This document shows positions 26,455 through 34,982 of a stretch of DNA of 64,000 nt, one piece after another. A program made the translations under genes and the position numbers. The notes below the pieces were generated by a model, which did no database searches, was not told the DNA's origin, and saw nothing but the letters and a program-made list of their open reading frames with translations. The stretch comes from Flavivirga aquatica. GTDB lineage: Bacteria > Bacteroidota > Bacteroidia > Flavobacteriales > Flavobacteriaceae. How positions within the stretch are numbered: the first letter of the stretch is position 1; every line of letters begins with the position of its first letter. The stretch lies in contig NZ_MDJD01000028.1 of NCBI RefSeq assembly GCF_001747085.1, forward strand, positions 186,001 to 250,000, in the 5' to 3' direction.

Positions 26455-27439
26455 AACTAAAACACCAACTAATATTGATACTTTGAGCTTGCTTTTAAAG
26501 CAGGAAGGCTTTGTTGTAAAAATAGCTTCAAATAAAACCAATAAGTTTGTAAGGTTATTAGATATGCTATATCATATAATAAAGTATAGAGTTACTACTG
26601 ATTTTGTTTTAATAGACACATATAGCACTCAAAACTTTTATTACGCTTATTTATGTAGTCAATTATGTCGAGTTTTAAGGTTGAAGTATATTCCTATTTT
26701 ACATGGAGGAGATTTACCAAATCGTCTAAAGCGAAATGTAAAGTTAAGTAAGGCTATATTTAATAATGCATATAAAAATATTGCTCCTTCAGGGTATATA
26801 AAAGCAAGTTTTGAAAATTTAGGATATGTTAATATAGTATGTATTCCTAATACGATAGAACTTAAAAATTATCCCTTTAAAAAAAGAGTTTTTGATAATG
26901 TGAAATTATTATGGGTACGTTCATTTTCAAAATTATATAACCCATTATTGGCAATAAAAATTTTAAAGGAACTAAAAGATCAAGGAATAAAGGCTTCACT
27001 TTGTATGGTAGGACCAGATAATGATGGAAGCTTACAGGAAACTAAAGCGTATGCTCAAGAATTAAAAGTAGATGTTCTTTTTACTGGTAAGTTATCAAAA
27101 CAAGAATGGATAACATTATCCAATAATTATAATATTTTTATTAACACGACTAATTTTGACAATATGCCTGTTAGTGTTATTGAAGCTATGGCATTAGGTT
27201 TACCTGTTATTTCTACAAATGTAGGAGGAATTCCTTTTTTAATAAAACATAACAAAAACGGTATTTTAGTAGAGTCCAACTCTGTTAAAGCATTTGTAGA
27301 ATCTATAAAGAAAGTTATAAATATACCTTGCGAAGCAAACAAGTTAGCTTTACGTGCAAGAAAAGGCATAGAAGAATATGATTGGAAAATTGTTAAAAAT
27401 CAGTGGGGTAACCTTTTAGATAATAGACTGTTTTATTAA
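26414..27439 (+). CDS. GT4 family glycosyltransferase
   Basis: GT-B enzyme of about 341 aa. Two ATG codons are in frame, at 26405 and 26414. The second gives MKNLLYIGNQLSRKTKTPT, a normal GT4 first strand and loop, and shortens the overlap with the polymerase gene to 41 bp. The donor half has LLWVRSFSKLYNPLLAIKIL and NTTNFDNMPVSVIEAMALGL, the GT4 signature. It is the last transferase before the initiating sugar-phosphate transferase. Confidence 0.88.
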   Translation: MKNLLYIGNQLSRKTKTPTNIDTLSLLLKQEGFVVKIASNKTNKFVRLLDMLYHIIKYRVTTDFVLIDTYSTQNFYYAYLCSQLCRVLRLKYIPILHGGDLPNRLKRNVKLSKAIFNNAYKNIAPSGYIKASFENLGYVNIVCIPNTIELKNYPFKKRVFDNVKLLWVRSFSKLYNPLLAIKILKELKDQGIKASLCMVGPDNDGSLQETKAYAQELKVDVLFTGKLSKQEWITLSNNYNIFINTTNFDNMPVSVIEAMALGLPVISTNVGGIPFLIKHNKNGILVESNSVKAFVESIKKVINIPCEANKLALRARKGIEEYDWKIVKNQWGNLLDNRLFY

Positions 27440-27480
27440 ATTCTTATTATATTTATAGCTTCTCAATTTAACCCATATAA

Positions 27481-28872
27481 ATGTCTAATCGTAGTATTCA
27501 TTTTAATATTTCAGAACGGAAAATTTTATTACGTGTTTTTGATATCGTATCAATACTATTAGTATTATATTTTGTTAGTAATACTTTTGATTTTGATTAT
27601 TTCACCATAACAAAAGAAAATTGGAGGTGGGTATTTATACTTGTTTTGTATGTGTCGGTATTTGGAACTGTTTTTGAACTTTATGATTTACAAAAATCAA
27701 GTAAAATAGAAAAGATTTCGACAAGTATTGTTTTTACAGTATCGATAACAGTGTTGTTCTATTTTTTAACACCTTTTTTTACACCTAGATTACCTGATAA
27801 TCGATTACAAATATTATATTTTTATTTTGCTTTACTTACAGCATTATTTTTGTGGAGATTAGTTTATTTAACATTTATTGTATCACCAAGATTTTATAAA
27901 AAAGTATTAATTATAGGGGAGATTTCAAATATTGAAAATATAGTTGAGGCCTTTAGAAATTCAGACCCTAATTATAAAATAGTAGGATTTGTTAATTGTG
28001 AATATAATAAATCGAAAGTTGTTAAGTTTAATGCTATCCAAGAATATAAAGCCAAACATATAAATAGAGTAATCAAGGAGAAAGATATATCCGAAATTGT
28101 TGTTGCAAGTTATAATTCGGAAGCAATAACGGCTGATATCTATTATATCCTTATCAAGCTTTTAGAAGAAGGTTTTCCTATAAAGGAATATACTCAAGCT
28201 TATGAGGAAATGGCTCAACGTATACCTGTTCAATTTGTAGGGAAAGATTTTTATAAGTATTTTCCATTTAATCGAAGTAATCAAAATAAACTATATCTTC
28301 TATTTCATCGAATATTTGATGTATTAATATCGATTATTGGTGTTGTTATAGGATTAGTGTTTTTACCAGTTATATTACTAGGAAACTTATTGGGCAATCG
28401 TGGACCTCTTTTTTATTCTCAAGATAGAATAGGGAAAAATGGTAAAGTATTTAAGATACATAAATACAGAACGATGATTAAAAATGCCGAAAAATCTGGT
28501 GCAGTATGGGCAAAAAAAGGAGATGTTAGAATTACACCATTTGGGAAATTTTTACGACATTCTAGGTTAGATGAAATACCTCAATTTATAAATATTTTAA
28601 AGGGGGAAATGAGTTTAATAGGTCCTAGACCAGAACGTCCATTTTTTGTTAATGAATTATCACAACTACTTCCTTTTTATGAAACACGCCATATTGTTAA
28701 ACCAGGACTTACAGGTTGGGCACAAGTAAAAACAAGGTATGGATCTTCTGTTGACGATAGTTTGGAAAAATTGCAATACGATTTATTTTATATCAAGCAT
28801 AGAAGTTTTTTGTTAGATATAAATATTTTGGTAAAAACGTTAAGTACTGTTATTTTCTTTAGAGGCCAGTAG
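27481..28872 (+). CDS. Polyprenyl-phosphate sugar-1-phosphate transferase (WcaJ/WbaP-type)
   Basis: Starts repeat-unit synthesis by placing a sugar-1-phosphate on the lipid carrier in the inner membrane. 463 aa: four or five membrane segments in the first 140 residues, a soluble CoA-binding-like linker, then from about residue 275 the bacterial sugar transferase domain. That domain shows a membrane re-entrant hairpin (FDVLISIIGVVIGLVFLP), FKIHKYRTM, RLDEIPQFINILKGEMSLIG, PRPERPF and KPGLTGWAQVK. The gene follows a 41-bp gap and ends 14 bp inside the convergent gene on the other strand, which closes the cluster. Confidence 0.92.
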   Translation: MSNRSIHFNISERKILLRVFDIVSILLVLYFVSNTFDFDYFTITKENWRWVFILVLYVSVFGTVFELYDLQKSSKIEKISTSIVFTVSITVLFYFLTPFFTPRLPDNRLQILYFYFALLTALFLWRLVYLTFIVSPRFYKKVLIIGEISNIENIVEAFRNSDPNYKIVGFVNCEYNKSKVVKFNAIQEYKAKHINRVIKEKDISEIVVASYNSEAITADIYYILIKLLEEGFPIKEYTQAYEEMAQRIPVQFVGKDFYKYFPFNRSNQNKLYLLFHRIFDVLISIIGVVIGLVFLPVILLGNLLGNRGPLFYSQDRIGKNGKVFKIHKYRTMIKNAEKSGAVWAKKGDVRITPFGKFLRHSRLDEIPQFINILKGEMSLIGPRPERPFFVNELSQLLPFYETRHIVKPGLTGWAQVKTRYGSSVDDSLEKLQYDLFYIKHRSFLLDINILVKTLSTVIFFRGQ

Positions 28873-30043
28873 CTTTTTTATTATAATAAAAAACTAAATA
28901 AATATATCTTATAAATAAGGCTATTAATAAAGGTATTAACCCAATAGCAAAGACTTGCACACCTATAATCCAATGTAGCGTTAGAAGGCACATTGAAATG
29001 ATTAAAAATTTTAAATATTTAATAAACCAACTACTTACTTTTGTTCTTAAAAGCTGTCCAATTACTAAAATATTAAGAGCAGAAGCCCATAATAAATTAT
29101 AGTTTTGATGTGTACCGGAGTGGTCTGTAGCAAACCATAATAACAGTAATAATACTCCTATAAGTCCTGTAGTACTAAAAAGTATAATATCTAACCAGAC
29201 ACTTTGTTTTGTCTTCTTAAAATCATTATAAGTTATTAAAATGATTAATAAGGCTATAACTCCAAAAATAAAAAGTGGACTAGTTAAGAATTGATGCGAT
29301 ATAGAGTTTTCTTTTTTTGAATATAAAATTATATTGTCCTTAACCAGTTTCTTGTTTTTAAAGGTTGCATTTTTAAAGAATTTATAAATGTTCTCTGGTA
29401 AAAACATATGATCCTCTCTGGTAGCTTTTTTATCAATTACAGAACCTAAAGCTATATCAATACCTAAACTACCCCAAGAGTTTTTATTTAAGTTATTTTG
29501 AATTAGAGTTCTAAATGTAGCGTCTTTAAAGTCATCAGGAGTATTGAAAGTAATCGAATTTTTTAAAGCAATATTAGTAACATCTTTAATTTTAGTGGCA
29601 CAATTATTAAAAAAGAAATCGTACAAATAGCGTTTGTTTTCTGGCTTGTAATTTTTAACTAAAAAATCATAAATGTTTTGCTTTTCTTCTAAAGATAGAT
29701 TTAAAATTTGTTCTTTAATAGATCTGTTTTGAGTTGTATAACTTTGATAAAAATCTTTATAATAGTTTAAACCTATTAAATAGTTTAATTTACCTTGGGC
29801 AAACTTTGTATAAAAATTAGGGGCATCAAAATCATAGACCCCATAATTAAAAACGACATCAATTCTTTTTACAGGATCCTTTATTCTAAAACCACTATGT
29901 CCAAATGCGTCATTTAAAGAGGTTCCTGGTCCAATAGTAAGAACACTTACTTGAGCCTCAGACGATAATTTGTTTTGGGCATTAGTGTTTTTTATAAATA
30001 AAATAATAGATAAAAAGAATAGTGTTTTTTTAATCGAACTCAT
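28859..30043 (-). CDS. DUF4105 / Lnb N-terminal domain membrane protein
   Basis: 394 aa. A signal segment ends near NTNAQN. The periplasmic domain contains DAFGHSGFRIKD with His49 and FFNNCATKIKD with Cys148, the conserved pair of the DUF4105 (Lnb_N) family. After residue 250 come four hydrophobic segments. Members of this family have been linked to lipoprotein N-acylation in Bacteroidota; applying that here is by family resemblance only. It is transcribed towards the polysaccharide cluster, and the 3' ends overlap by 14 bp. Confidence 0.72.
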   Translation of the reverse strand: MSSIKKTLFFLSIILFIKNTNAQNKLSSEAQVSVLTIGPGTSLNDAFGHSGFRIKDPVKRIDVVFNYGVYDFDAPNFYTKFAQGKLNYLIGLNYYKDFYQSYTTQNRSIKEQILNLSLEEKQNIYDFLVKNYKPENKRYLYDFFFNNCATKIKDVTNIALKNSITFNTPDDFKDATFRTLIQNNLNKNSWGSLGIDIALGSVIDKKATREDHMFLPENIYKFFKNATFKNKKLVKDNIILYSKKENSISHQFLTSPLFIFGVIALLIILITYNDFKKTKQSVWLDIILFSTTGLIGVLLLLLWFATDHSGTHQNYNLLWASALNILVIGQLLRTKVSSWFIKYLKFLIISMCLLTLHWIIGVQVFAIGLIPLLIALFIRYIYLVFYYNKKATGL

Positions 30044-30060
30044 TTAATATGTTTTATAAC

Positions 30061-30068
30061 CAAAAATA
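30061..30068 (-). promoter_or_regulatory. Bacteroidota -7 box (TATTTTTG) before the Lnb-like gene
   Basis: Read on the minus strand, TATTTTTG matches TAnnTTTG and ends 18 bp before the ATG at 30043. No clear -33 TTTG is seen at the expected distance. Confidence 0.4.
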
Positions 30069-30123
30069 GTAATATTAAGGTGTAAAATAATAACTTTAAA
30101 TAAAATTCATAAAACTTATTGTA

Positions 30124-31221
30124 TTATCTAAACATGCTAAAATCAACCTTAATAGAAAATACATTTGAATATAAAGCAACACTTTGGTCTCCTATGTCTG
30201 TAAACGCATAATCAATTTGAATACCTTTGTATTTAAAACCTAAACCAAAACTTGGTTGAAAACTTAACTTTTCAGAGTCATCAATTTGTAGTTCATTTTG
30301 GAAATTACCCATACCAGCACGTAAAAAAACAGTATCAATATATCCAAATTCAAAACCTAAGGCAGGATTTATACTGGCTGCAGATGTAGAAATAATATCA
30401 TTATTTTCTTCGAAACGTACATTTAAGTTAACAGAAGATAATAAGGTGTAATCGTAATTGAAATCAACTAATTTTGAAATACCAATTTGTAATTTAGGAA
30501 TCGTAATTTCTGTAGTCTCAGGTAGTTCTTGGTTTTGACCAGCAACAGCGTTCTGAATTTTAGCAAATTCGTCTTCATCAATAGCCCAAGCATTAAATGT
30601 CGTTGTAATATCTCTAGCCATAATACCAAATTTCCAATTGTTTTCAGATTTAAATTGAATACCCACATCTAAACCAAATCCCCAAGAAGATGCGAAATCA
30701 CCTATAACACGCCTTATTACTTTAGCATTTACACCATAATTTAGTCCTTGCACTGGAAGTTTTCTTGCATAGGAGAAAGTAAGACCATAATCAGCAGTAG
30801 AAAATAAACTAATTCTATCGTAATTTATATTTCCTTGTTCATCTATAAGTTCTGTAGTATTTAAAATATCATCAACAGCAAATCGTATTAATGAGATTCC
30901 AATAGAACTTCTCTTATCTATAGGTTTTGCAAAAGCGACATAGTCATAATTAGCAATATTAGCAAAATAACTAGAATGCATTAAAGCTAATTGATTGTCA
31001 TCAATATTAACAAGTCCAGCTGGATTCCAATACCCAGAATTAACATCAGAAGAATGAGATGTAACAGCACTACTCATGCCTAATGCAGCAGCATCTACAC
31101 CAATATTCATAAATTCGTTAGAATATTTTCTTACTGTTTGACTGTATATGGATATAGATACTATAAAAAATAGTATAGTTATGTATGATTTCAATCGCAA
31201 TTTTTTTACAAAGATGCACAT
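30124..31221 (-). CDS. PorV/PorQ family outer-membrane beta-barrel protein
   Basis: 365 aa with a signal peptide ending at about ISIYSQ. It has the family block FMNIGVDAAALGMSSAVTSH followed by SGYWNPAGL, then alternating beta-strand sequence ending in VFSIKVDFSMF, a terminal Phe-type barrel end a residue from the C-terminus. PorV and PorQ serve the type IX secretion system, but this is a generic family member and need not be the PorV shuttle itself. It is divergent from pssA, with about 100 bp between the starts. Confidence 0.72.
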   Translation of the reverse strand: MCIFVKKLRLKSYITILFFIVSISIYSQTVRKYSNEFMNIGVDAAALGMSSAVTSHSSDVNSGYWNPAGLVNIDDNQLALMHSSYFANIANYDYVAFAKPIDKRSSIGISLIRFAVDDILNTTELIDEQGNINYDRISLFSTADYGLTFSYARKLPVQGLNYGVNAKVIRRVIGDFASSWGFGLDVGIQFKSENNWKFGIMARDITTTFNAWAIDEDEFAKIQNAVAGQNQELPETTEITIPKLQIGISKLVDFNYDYTLLSSVNLNVRFEENNDIISTSAASINPALGFEFGYIDTVFLRAGMGNFQNELQIDDSEKLSFQPSFGLGFKYKGIQIDYAFTDIGDQSVALYSNVFSIKVDFSMFR

Positions 31222-31269
31222 AATTTATAAACCTATAAACTTGAAATTATAATAGATATTGTTTAATAC

Positions 31270-31301
31270 TTGTTTTAGACGAAAATTGTTTGCTATTTTT
31301 A
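31270..31301 (+). promoter_or_regulatory. Possible promoter of pssA
   Basis: A TTG at 31270-31272 and a TATTTTTA at 31294-31301 (one mismatch to TAnnTTTG) are separated by 21 bp. They stand before the ATG at 31320. The match is imperfect. Confidence 0.3.
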
Positions 31302-31319
31302 CAAAAAAAATCTAAATGT

Positions 31320-32066
31320 ATGAAGAAACAAATACCCAATATATTAACACTTTTAAATTTATTGTGTGGATGTATTGCTGTTATTTTAGTTATAAATAAT
31401 AATTCTATAGCAGCATCTTTATTTGTTTTTCTAGGAATATTTTTTGATTTTTTTGATGGTTTTGCAGCTAGAAAATTAAATGTTCAAAGTGAATTGGGCT
31501 TACAATTAGATTCATTAGCAGATATGGTTACGAGTGGTTTAGTACCAGGAATAGTGATGTATAAGCTTTTAGAATTAACGATTGATACTTCGGGAAAAAC
31601 AAATAATTATTGGGAGGCAAATACTAATTGGTTAGATTTTAATTTGCCTTTACTACCACTTTTGGGGTTATTAATTACATTAGGGTCTGCTTACAGGTTA
31701 GCAAAATTTAATATAGATGAAGATCAACAAACCTATTTTAAAGGATTACCAACACCTGCAAATACCTTATTGATTATTTCGTTACCATTAATAATAAAAT
31801 TTCAAAACAATGATCTTATAAACGCTATTATTCTTAATAAATGGTTTTTAATAGGAATTACATTTTTGAGTTGTTATATATTAAATTCAGATATTAAACT
31901 TTTTGCTTTAAAGTTTAAAGATTGGAGTTTTAAAAATAATGCTACCCGGTATATTTTTATAATCATGTGTGTCGTGTTTTTAATTGTTTTACAATTTGCA
32001 GCTATTCCTATCATAATATTACTTTACATAATCATGTCTGTTTTAGACAATTTAAAATCAAAATAA
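31320..32066 (+). CDS. pssA: CDP-diacylglycerol-serine O-phosphatidyltransferase
   Basis: Makes phosphatidylserine from CDP-diacylglycerol and serine in the inner membrane, the route to phosphatidylethanolamine. 248 aa from the ATG at 31320 (MKKQIPNILTLLNL); an upstream in-frame ATG at 31290 would overlap the putative promoter. The CDP-alcohol phosphotransferase motif is complete: FDGFAARKLN, then G and two Asp in ELGLQLDSLADM. Six or more membrane segments follow. The next gene, terC-like, begins 7 bp later, so the two are probably co-transcribed. Confidence 0.9.
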   Translation: MKKQIPNILTLLNLLCGCIAVILVINNNSIAASLFVFLGIFFDFFDGFAARKLNVQSELGLQLDSLADMVTSGLVPGIVMYKLLELTIDTSGKTNNYWEANTNWLDFNLPLLPLLGLLITLGSAYRLAKFNIDEDQQTYFKGLPTPANTLLIISLPLIIKFQNNDLINAIILNKWFLIGITFLSCYILNSDIKLFALKFKDWSFKNNATRYIFIIMCVVFLIVLQFAAIPIIILLYIIMSVLDNLKSK

Positions 32067-32073
32067 TTTACTG

Positions 32074-32886
32074 ATGTTAGAAAGTATTTTCACACTCTTA
32101 ATGCTTGTGTTATTACAAGCTGTTTTAGGTTTCGATAATTTATTATATATTTCTTTAGAATCAAAAAAAGCCCCTCAATCTGATCAAAAAAGAGTTAGAA
32201 AAGTAGGGATATTAATAGCTATTGTTTTAAGGATTGTGTTACTATTTGTTTTAGTTTCTATCATAGACTTTTTTCAAGAGCCTTTTTCGTTTATGACAGG
32301 AAGTATAGAAGATATCTTTAAGTTTGCTTTTAACGGACACAGTTTAATCGTTTTAGCTGGAGGAGCTTTTATTATTTACACAGCTATTAAAGAAATATGG
32401 CATATGATATCTACTCAAGATTTAGATCAGGGTATTGAAGGAGGATCAAAACGAACTAAATCTTCTAAAGCTGTTATTACAAGTATCGTTGTGATGAATT
32501 TAGTTTTTTCTTTTGACTCTATTCTAGCTGCAATAGGGTTAACTAATGATATAGAAAATTCTACAGTGGCATTTATTATTATGGCTATTGCTATTATTGC
32601 TAGTGGGCTGTTAATGTTATTACTAGCAGATAAAATTTCTGTTTTCTTAGCTAAAAACAGAATGTATGAGGTGCTAGGGCTTTTTATTTTATTTATAGTA
32701 GGTATTATGTTGATAACTGAAGGAGGGCATTTAGCACATTTAAAACTCTTTGGAAACCCTATTGAATCAATGAGTAAAACCACGTTTTACTTTGTAATTG
32801 CTATTTTAGTTATTATAGATATTGTTCAAGGACGTTACCAAAAGAAATTATTAAAGGAAAAAGAATCTACAGTAAAAGAAAAATAA
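32074..32886 (+). CDS. TerC family integral membrane protein
   Basis: 270 aa, about seven membrane helices. QAVLGFDNLLYISLESKK near the start and VVMNLVFSFDSILAAIGL in the middle are the two acidic helix motifs of TerC proteins, which are linked to metal-ion (for example manganese) export and tellurite resistance. There is a short cytoplasmic lysine-rich tail. It starts 7 bp after pssA and ends 27 bp before the next gene. Confidence 0.85.
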   Translation: MLESIFTLLMLVLLQAVLGFDNLLYISLESKKAPQSDQKRVRKVGILIAIVLRIVLLFVLVSIIDFFQEPFSFMTGSIEDIFKFAFNGHSLIVLAGGAFIIYTAIKEIWHMISTQDLDQGIEGGSKRTKSSKAVITSIVVMNLVFSFDSILAAIGLTNDIENSTVAFIIMAIAIIASGLLMLLLADKISVFLAKNRMYEVLGLFILFIVGIMLITEGGHLAHLKLFGNPIESMSKTTFYFVIAILVIIDIVQGRYQKKLLKEKESTVKEK

Positions 32887-32913
32887 TAATAAAGACATTC
32901 CAAATAACTACCA

Positions 32914-33510
32914 ATGAAAGAGGTTAAATATCCAGTAAGTTTTAAATTTAATATTACGACACTATCTAACGATTTTATAGCAAAAGATTCATTAGGAACA
33001 ACAATTGCTTATGTAAAGCAAAAAATGTTTAAATTAAAGGAAGACATTCTTATATATAATGATGAAAGTAAGTCGGAAATAGAATATAGAATTAATGCTG
33101 ATAAATGGATAGATTTTTCGGCAGTATATAGTATTAAGGATAAAAAGGGTAAAGAAATAGGTAAAGTAGCTCGTAAGGGGTGGAAATCTTTATGGAAAAC
33201 GGAGTACGAATTAATCGATCAGCATCAAAAATTCCAATATCATATTAGAGAAGATAATGCTTGGGTTAAAGTAATTGATTCTTTAATAGGGCAAATCCCT
33301 GTTTTAGGAGCTTTTACAGGTTACTTTTTTAACCCTAGCTATAGTGTCCTTGATTTGAATAATAAAGCGATAGTAAGGCTAAAAAAAGAAGCTTCATTTT
33401 TTGGTAGAAAATTTAAAATATCGAAATTAAGTGATATTGATTTAGATGATGAAGAACAAATCATTTTAGGGTTAATGATGATGATTCTTTTAGAACGAAG
33501 AAAAGGTTAA
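32914..33510 (+). CDS. LURP-one-like protein
   Basis: 198 aa, no signal peptide and no clear membrane helix. Alternating beta-rich stretches (FVAKD-like IAKDSLGTTIAYVKQKMFKL, IYNDESKSEIEYRI, YSIKDKKGKEIGKVARKGW) resemble the tubby/LURP-one beta-barrel fold. IGQIPVLGAFTGYFFNP is hydrophobic and may touch membranes. The function is unknown. It is probably the last gene of the pssA-terC unit and is followed by a strong hairpin terminator. Confidence 0.55.
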   Translation: MKEVKYPVSFKFNITTLSNDFIAKDSLGTTIAYVKQKMFKLKEDILIYNDESKSEIEYRINADKWIDFSAVYSIKDKKGKEIGKVARKGWKSLWKTEYELIDQHQKFQYHIREDNAWVKVIDSLIGQIPVLGAFTGYFFNPSYSVLDLNNKAIVRLKKEASFFGRKFKISKLSDIDLDDEEQIILGLMMMILLERRKG

Positions 33511-33528
33511 AGCTATTTTTTGTAAAAT

Positions 33529-33577
33529 ATAAAATCAGCTTTCATTGTACTCTACAGTGAAAGCTGATTTTTTTTTA
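33529..33577. terminator. Bidirectional hairpin terminator
   Basis: AAATCAGCTTTCA pairs perfectly with TGAAAGCTGATTT across a short loop and is followed by a T-run on the + strand. It sits between the convergent ends of the LURP-one-like gene (33510) and the small RHH gene (33575), so it can serve both. Confidence 0.85.
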
Positions 33578-33739
33578 TTCAGAACCTTTCTTAGGTGTAC
33601 GTTTAGATTTTTTTAAACCTTCATTAAGCATCCATTCTATTTGGCCATTAGTACTGCGAAATTCATCTGCAGCCCATTTCTCAATAGCTTTGAGCATATC
33701 TTCATTTATGCGTAATGCAAAAGCCTTTTTTTTAGCCAT
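33575..33739 (-). CDS. Small Arc-type ribbon-helix-helix protein
   Basis: A 54-aa protein: MAKKKAFALRINEDMLKAIE at the start, then WAADEFRSTNGQIEWMLNEG and a lysine-rich tail. FALRIN is the antiparallel strand that contacts DNA in Arc/MetJ-type regulators, and RSTNGQIEWML is the conserved second helix. It lies 41 bp downstream of the SPFH gene on the same strand, probably in one transcript, and its stop lies at the terminator hairpin. It could regulate its own operon; candidate repeats are upstream of the SPFH gene. Confidence 0.8.
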   Translation of the reverse strand: MAKKKAFALRINEDMLKAIEKWAADEFRSTNGQIEWMLNEGLKKSKRTPKKGSE

Positions 33740-33780
33740 TAGAATTATTAATTATTTTTATATAAATGCAAATGTATCAT

Positions 33781-34641
33781 TTATTGATTTAAAGTACCAG
33801 TATTTAAAACAGGAGAAGCTTCTTTATCACCGCAAAGTATAACCATTAAGTTACTAACCATAGCAGCTTTTCGTTCATCATCTAAATCTACAATATCTTT
33901 TTTTCCTAGTTCCTCAAGAGCCATCTCAACCATACTTACAGCGCCTTGAACAATTTTATGTCTTGCAGCAACAATCGCAGTAGCTTGTTGACGTTTTAAC
34001 ATGGCGTTTGCAATTTCTTGAGCATATGCTAAATAGCCTATTCTAGCTTCTAATACTTCAATACCAGCAATAGATAATCGTTCATCAATTTCTTTTTCTA
34101 AAGCTTCACTAACCTCATTAACACTAGATCTTAAAGTAATGTCTTCGGTATGTCCTTCGTCGGCAAAGTTATCATACGGGTACATGCTTGCTAATTTGCG
34201 AACAGCAGCATCTGTTTGCACGCGCACAAAATTTTCAAAATTATCAACATCAAAAGCAGCTTTATAAGTGTTTTGAACCCTCCAAACTAAAATGGTACTA
34301 ATCATAATAGGGTTACCAAGCTTATCGTTTACTTTTAAGCGTTCACTGTCAAAATTACTAGCACGTAGCGAAATCTTCTTTTTAGAGTAAAACGGAATTA
34401 TCCAATAAAAACCATTCTTTTTAATTGTTCCCACATACTTTCCAAATAGCAGTAATACTCTAGAGTTATTTGGCTGAACCATAATAAACCCCTTAAAAAT
34501 GAAAATAGAAATAATAAAAAGGATTATAGAGAATAAATTCCCAGTTAAAACTATTATAGCAATACTTCCAAAAAGTGAAATAAGGAAAATTAATAGCATT
34601 AGATAACCGTTAGCGGGGGTGATTACTTTTTCTGATTTCAT
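33781..34641 (-). CDS. SPFH/Band 7 domain membrane protein
   Basis: 286 aa. Two hydrophobic segments at about 13-50 anchor it in the membrane. The SPFH domain follows (FIMVQPNNSRVLLLFGKYVG, then FVRVQTDAAVRKLASMYPYD and ERLSIAGIEVLEARIGYLAY). A helical region, ANAMLKRQQATAIVAARHKI, and a C-terminal tail end the protein. Proteins of this type form ring scaffolds in membranes; the partner is unknown. It is followed on the same strand by the small RHH gene. Confidence 0.85.
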   Translation of the reverse strand: MKSEKVITPANGYLMLLIFLISLFGSIAIIVLTGNLFSIILFIISIFIFKGFIMVQPNNSRVLLLFGKYVGTIKKNGFYWIIPFYSKKKISLRASNFDSERLKVNDKLGNPIMISTILVWRVQNTYKAAFDVDNFENFVRVQTDAAVRKLASMYPYDNFADEGHTEDITLRSSVNEVSEALEKEIDERLSIAGIEVLEARIGYLAYAQEIANAMLKRQQATAIVAARHKIVQGAVSMVEMALEELGKKDIVDLDDERKAAMVSNLMVILCGDKEASPVLNTGTLNQ

Positions 34642-34655
34642 AATTTTATTTTAAA

Positions 34656-34790
34656 ATGATGTTATTTTGATATCATAAAGATATGATTTATTTTTAAATA
34701 GGTCTTGTTTATTTCAATAAAAACAATTTTATCAATTTAAAATAGCACTATTTAATTATAAAATGATGTATTAAATATGATGTTATTTTA
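34656..34790. promoter_or_regulatory. Repeated ATGATGTTATTTT motif and small inverted repeat upstream of the SPFH gene
   Basis: ATGATGTTATTTT occurs at 34656-34668 and again at 34777-34789, with a partial copy (ATGATGTATT) at about 34763. An inverted repeat ATCATA-AAGA-TATGAT lies at 34672-34687, 31 bp before the ATG at 34641 (minus strand). These are plausible operator sites for the small RHH protein of the same operon. This is inference from position only. Confidence 0.4.
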
Positions 34791-34880
34791 GAGTGTAAAA
34801 TGGTTTTTTTATACTGAATATTACATGTTTAGTTGCTGTTAGGACAAGGAGGTAACAGGGTAAGGGAAGGGTTAAATAAG

Positions 34881-34937
34881 AAATATTAAAAAATCCCAAT
34901 TCATCTAAACTAGATGAATTGGGATTTTTTAATATTT
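34881..34937 (-). terminator. 27-bp perfect hairpin terminator of the kdsD-tatC-lptB operon
   Basis: A 27-bp perfect inverted repeat with a three-base loop (AAC at 34908-34910). The core reads TCCCAATTCATCTA, and A-tracts and T-tracts sit on the outer arms, so it can terminate in either direction. It lies 46 bp after the lptB stop on the minus strand. Confidence 0.85.
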
Positions 34938-34982
34938 TACTCTTAATATAGAAATTATTAAGAATATGTGATATGTAGATTT

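Larger units (their letters stand above)
34642..34982. other. Intergenic region between lptB and the SPFH gene
   Basis: This 341-bp gene-free stretch holds operator-like repeats, a G-rich run at 34843-34871 with three GGG triplets (unusual in this AT-rich DNA), and the 27-bp hairpin terminator of the lptB operon. No ORF of note is seen. Confidence 0.6.

Noticed and set aside
32427-32783. 118-codon minus-strand ORF inside the terC-like gene
   Set aside because: Mirror of membrane-helix codons on the other strand; no start context or family.
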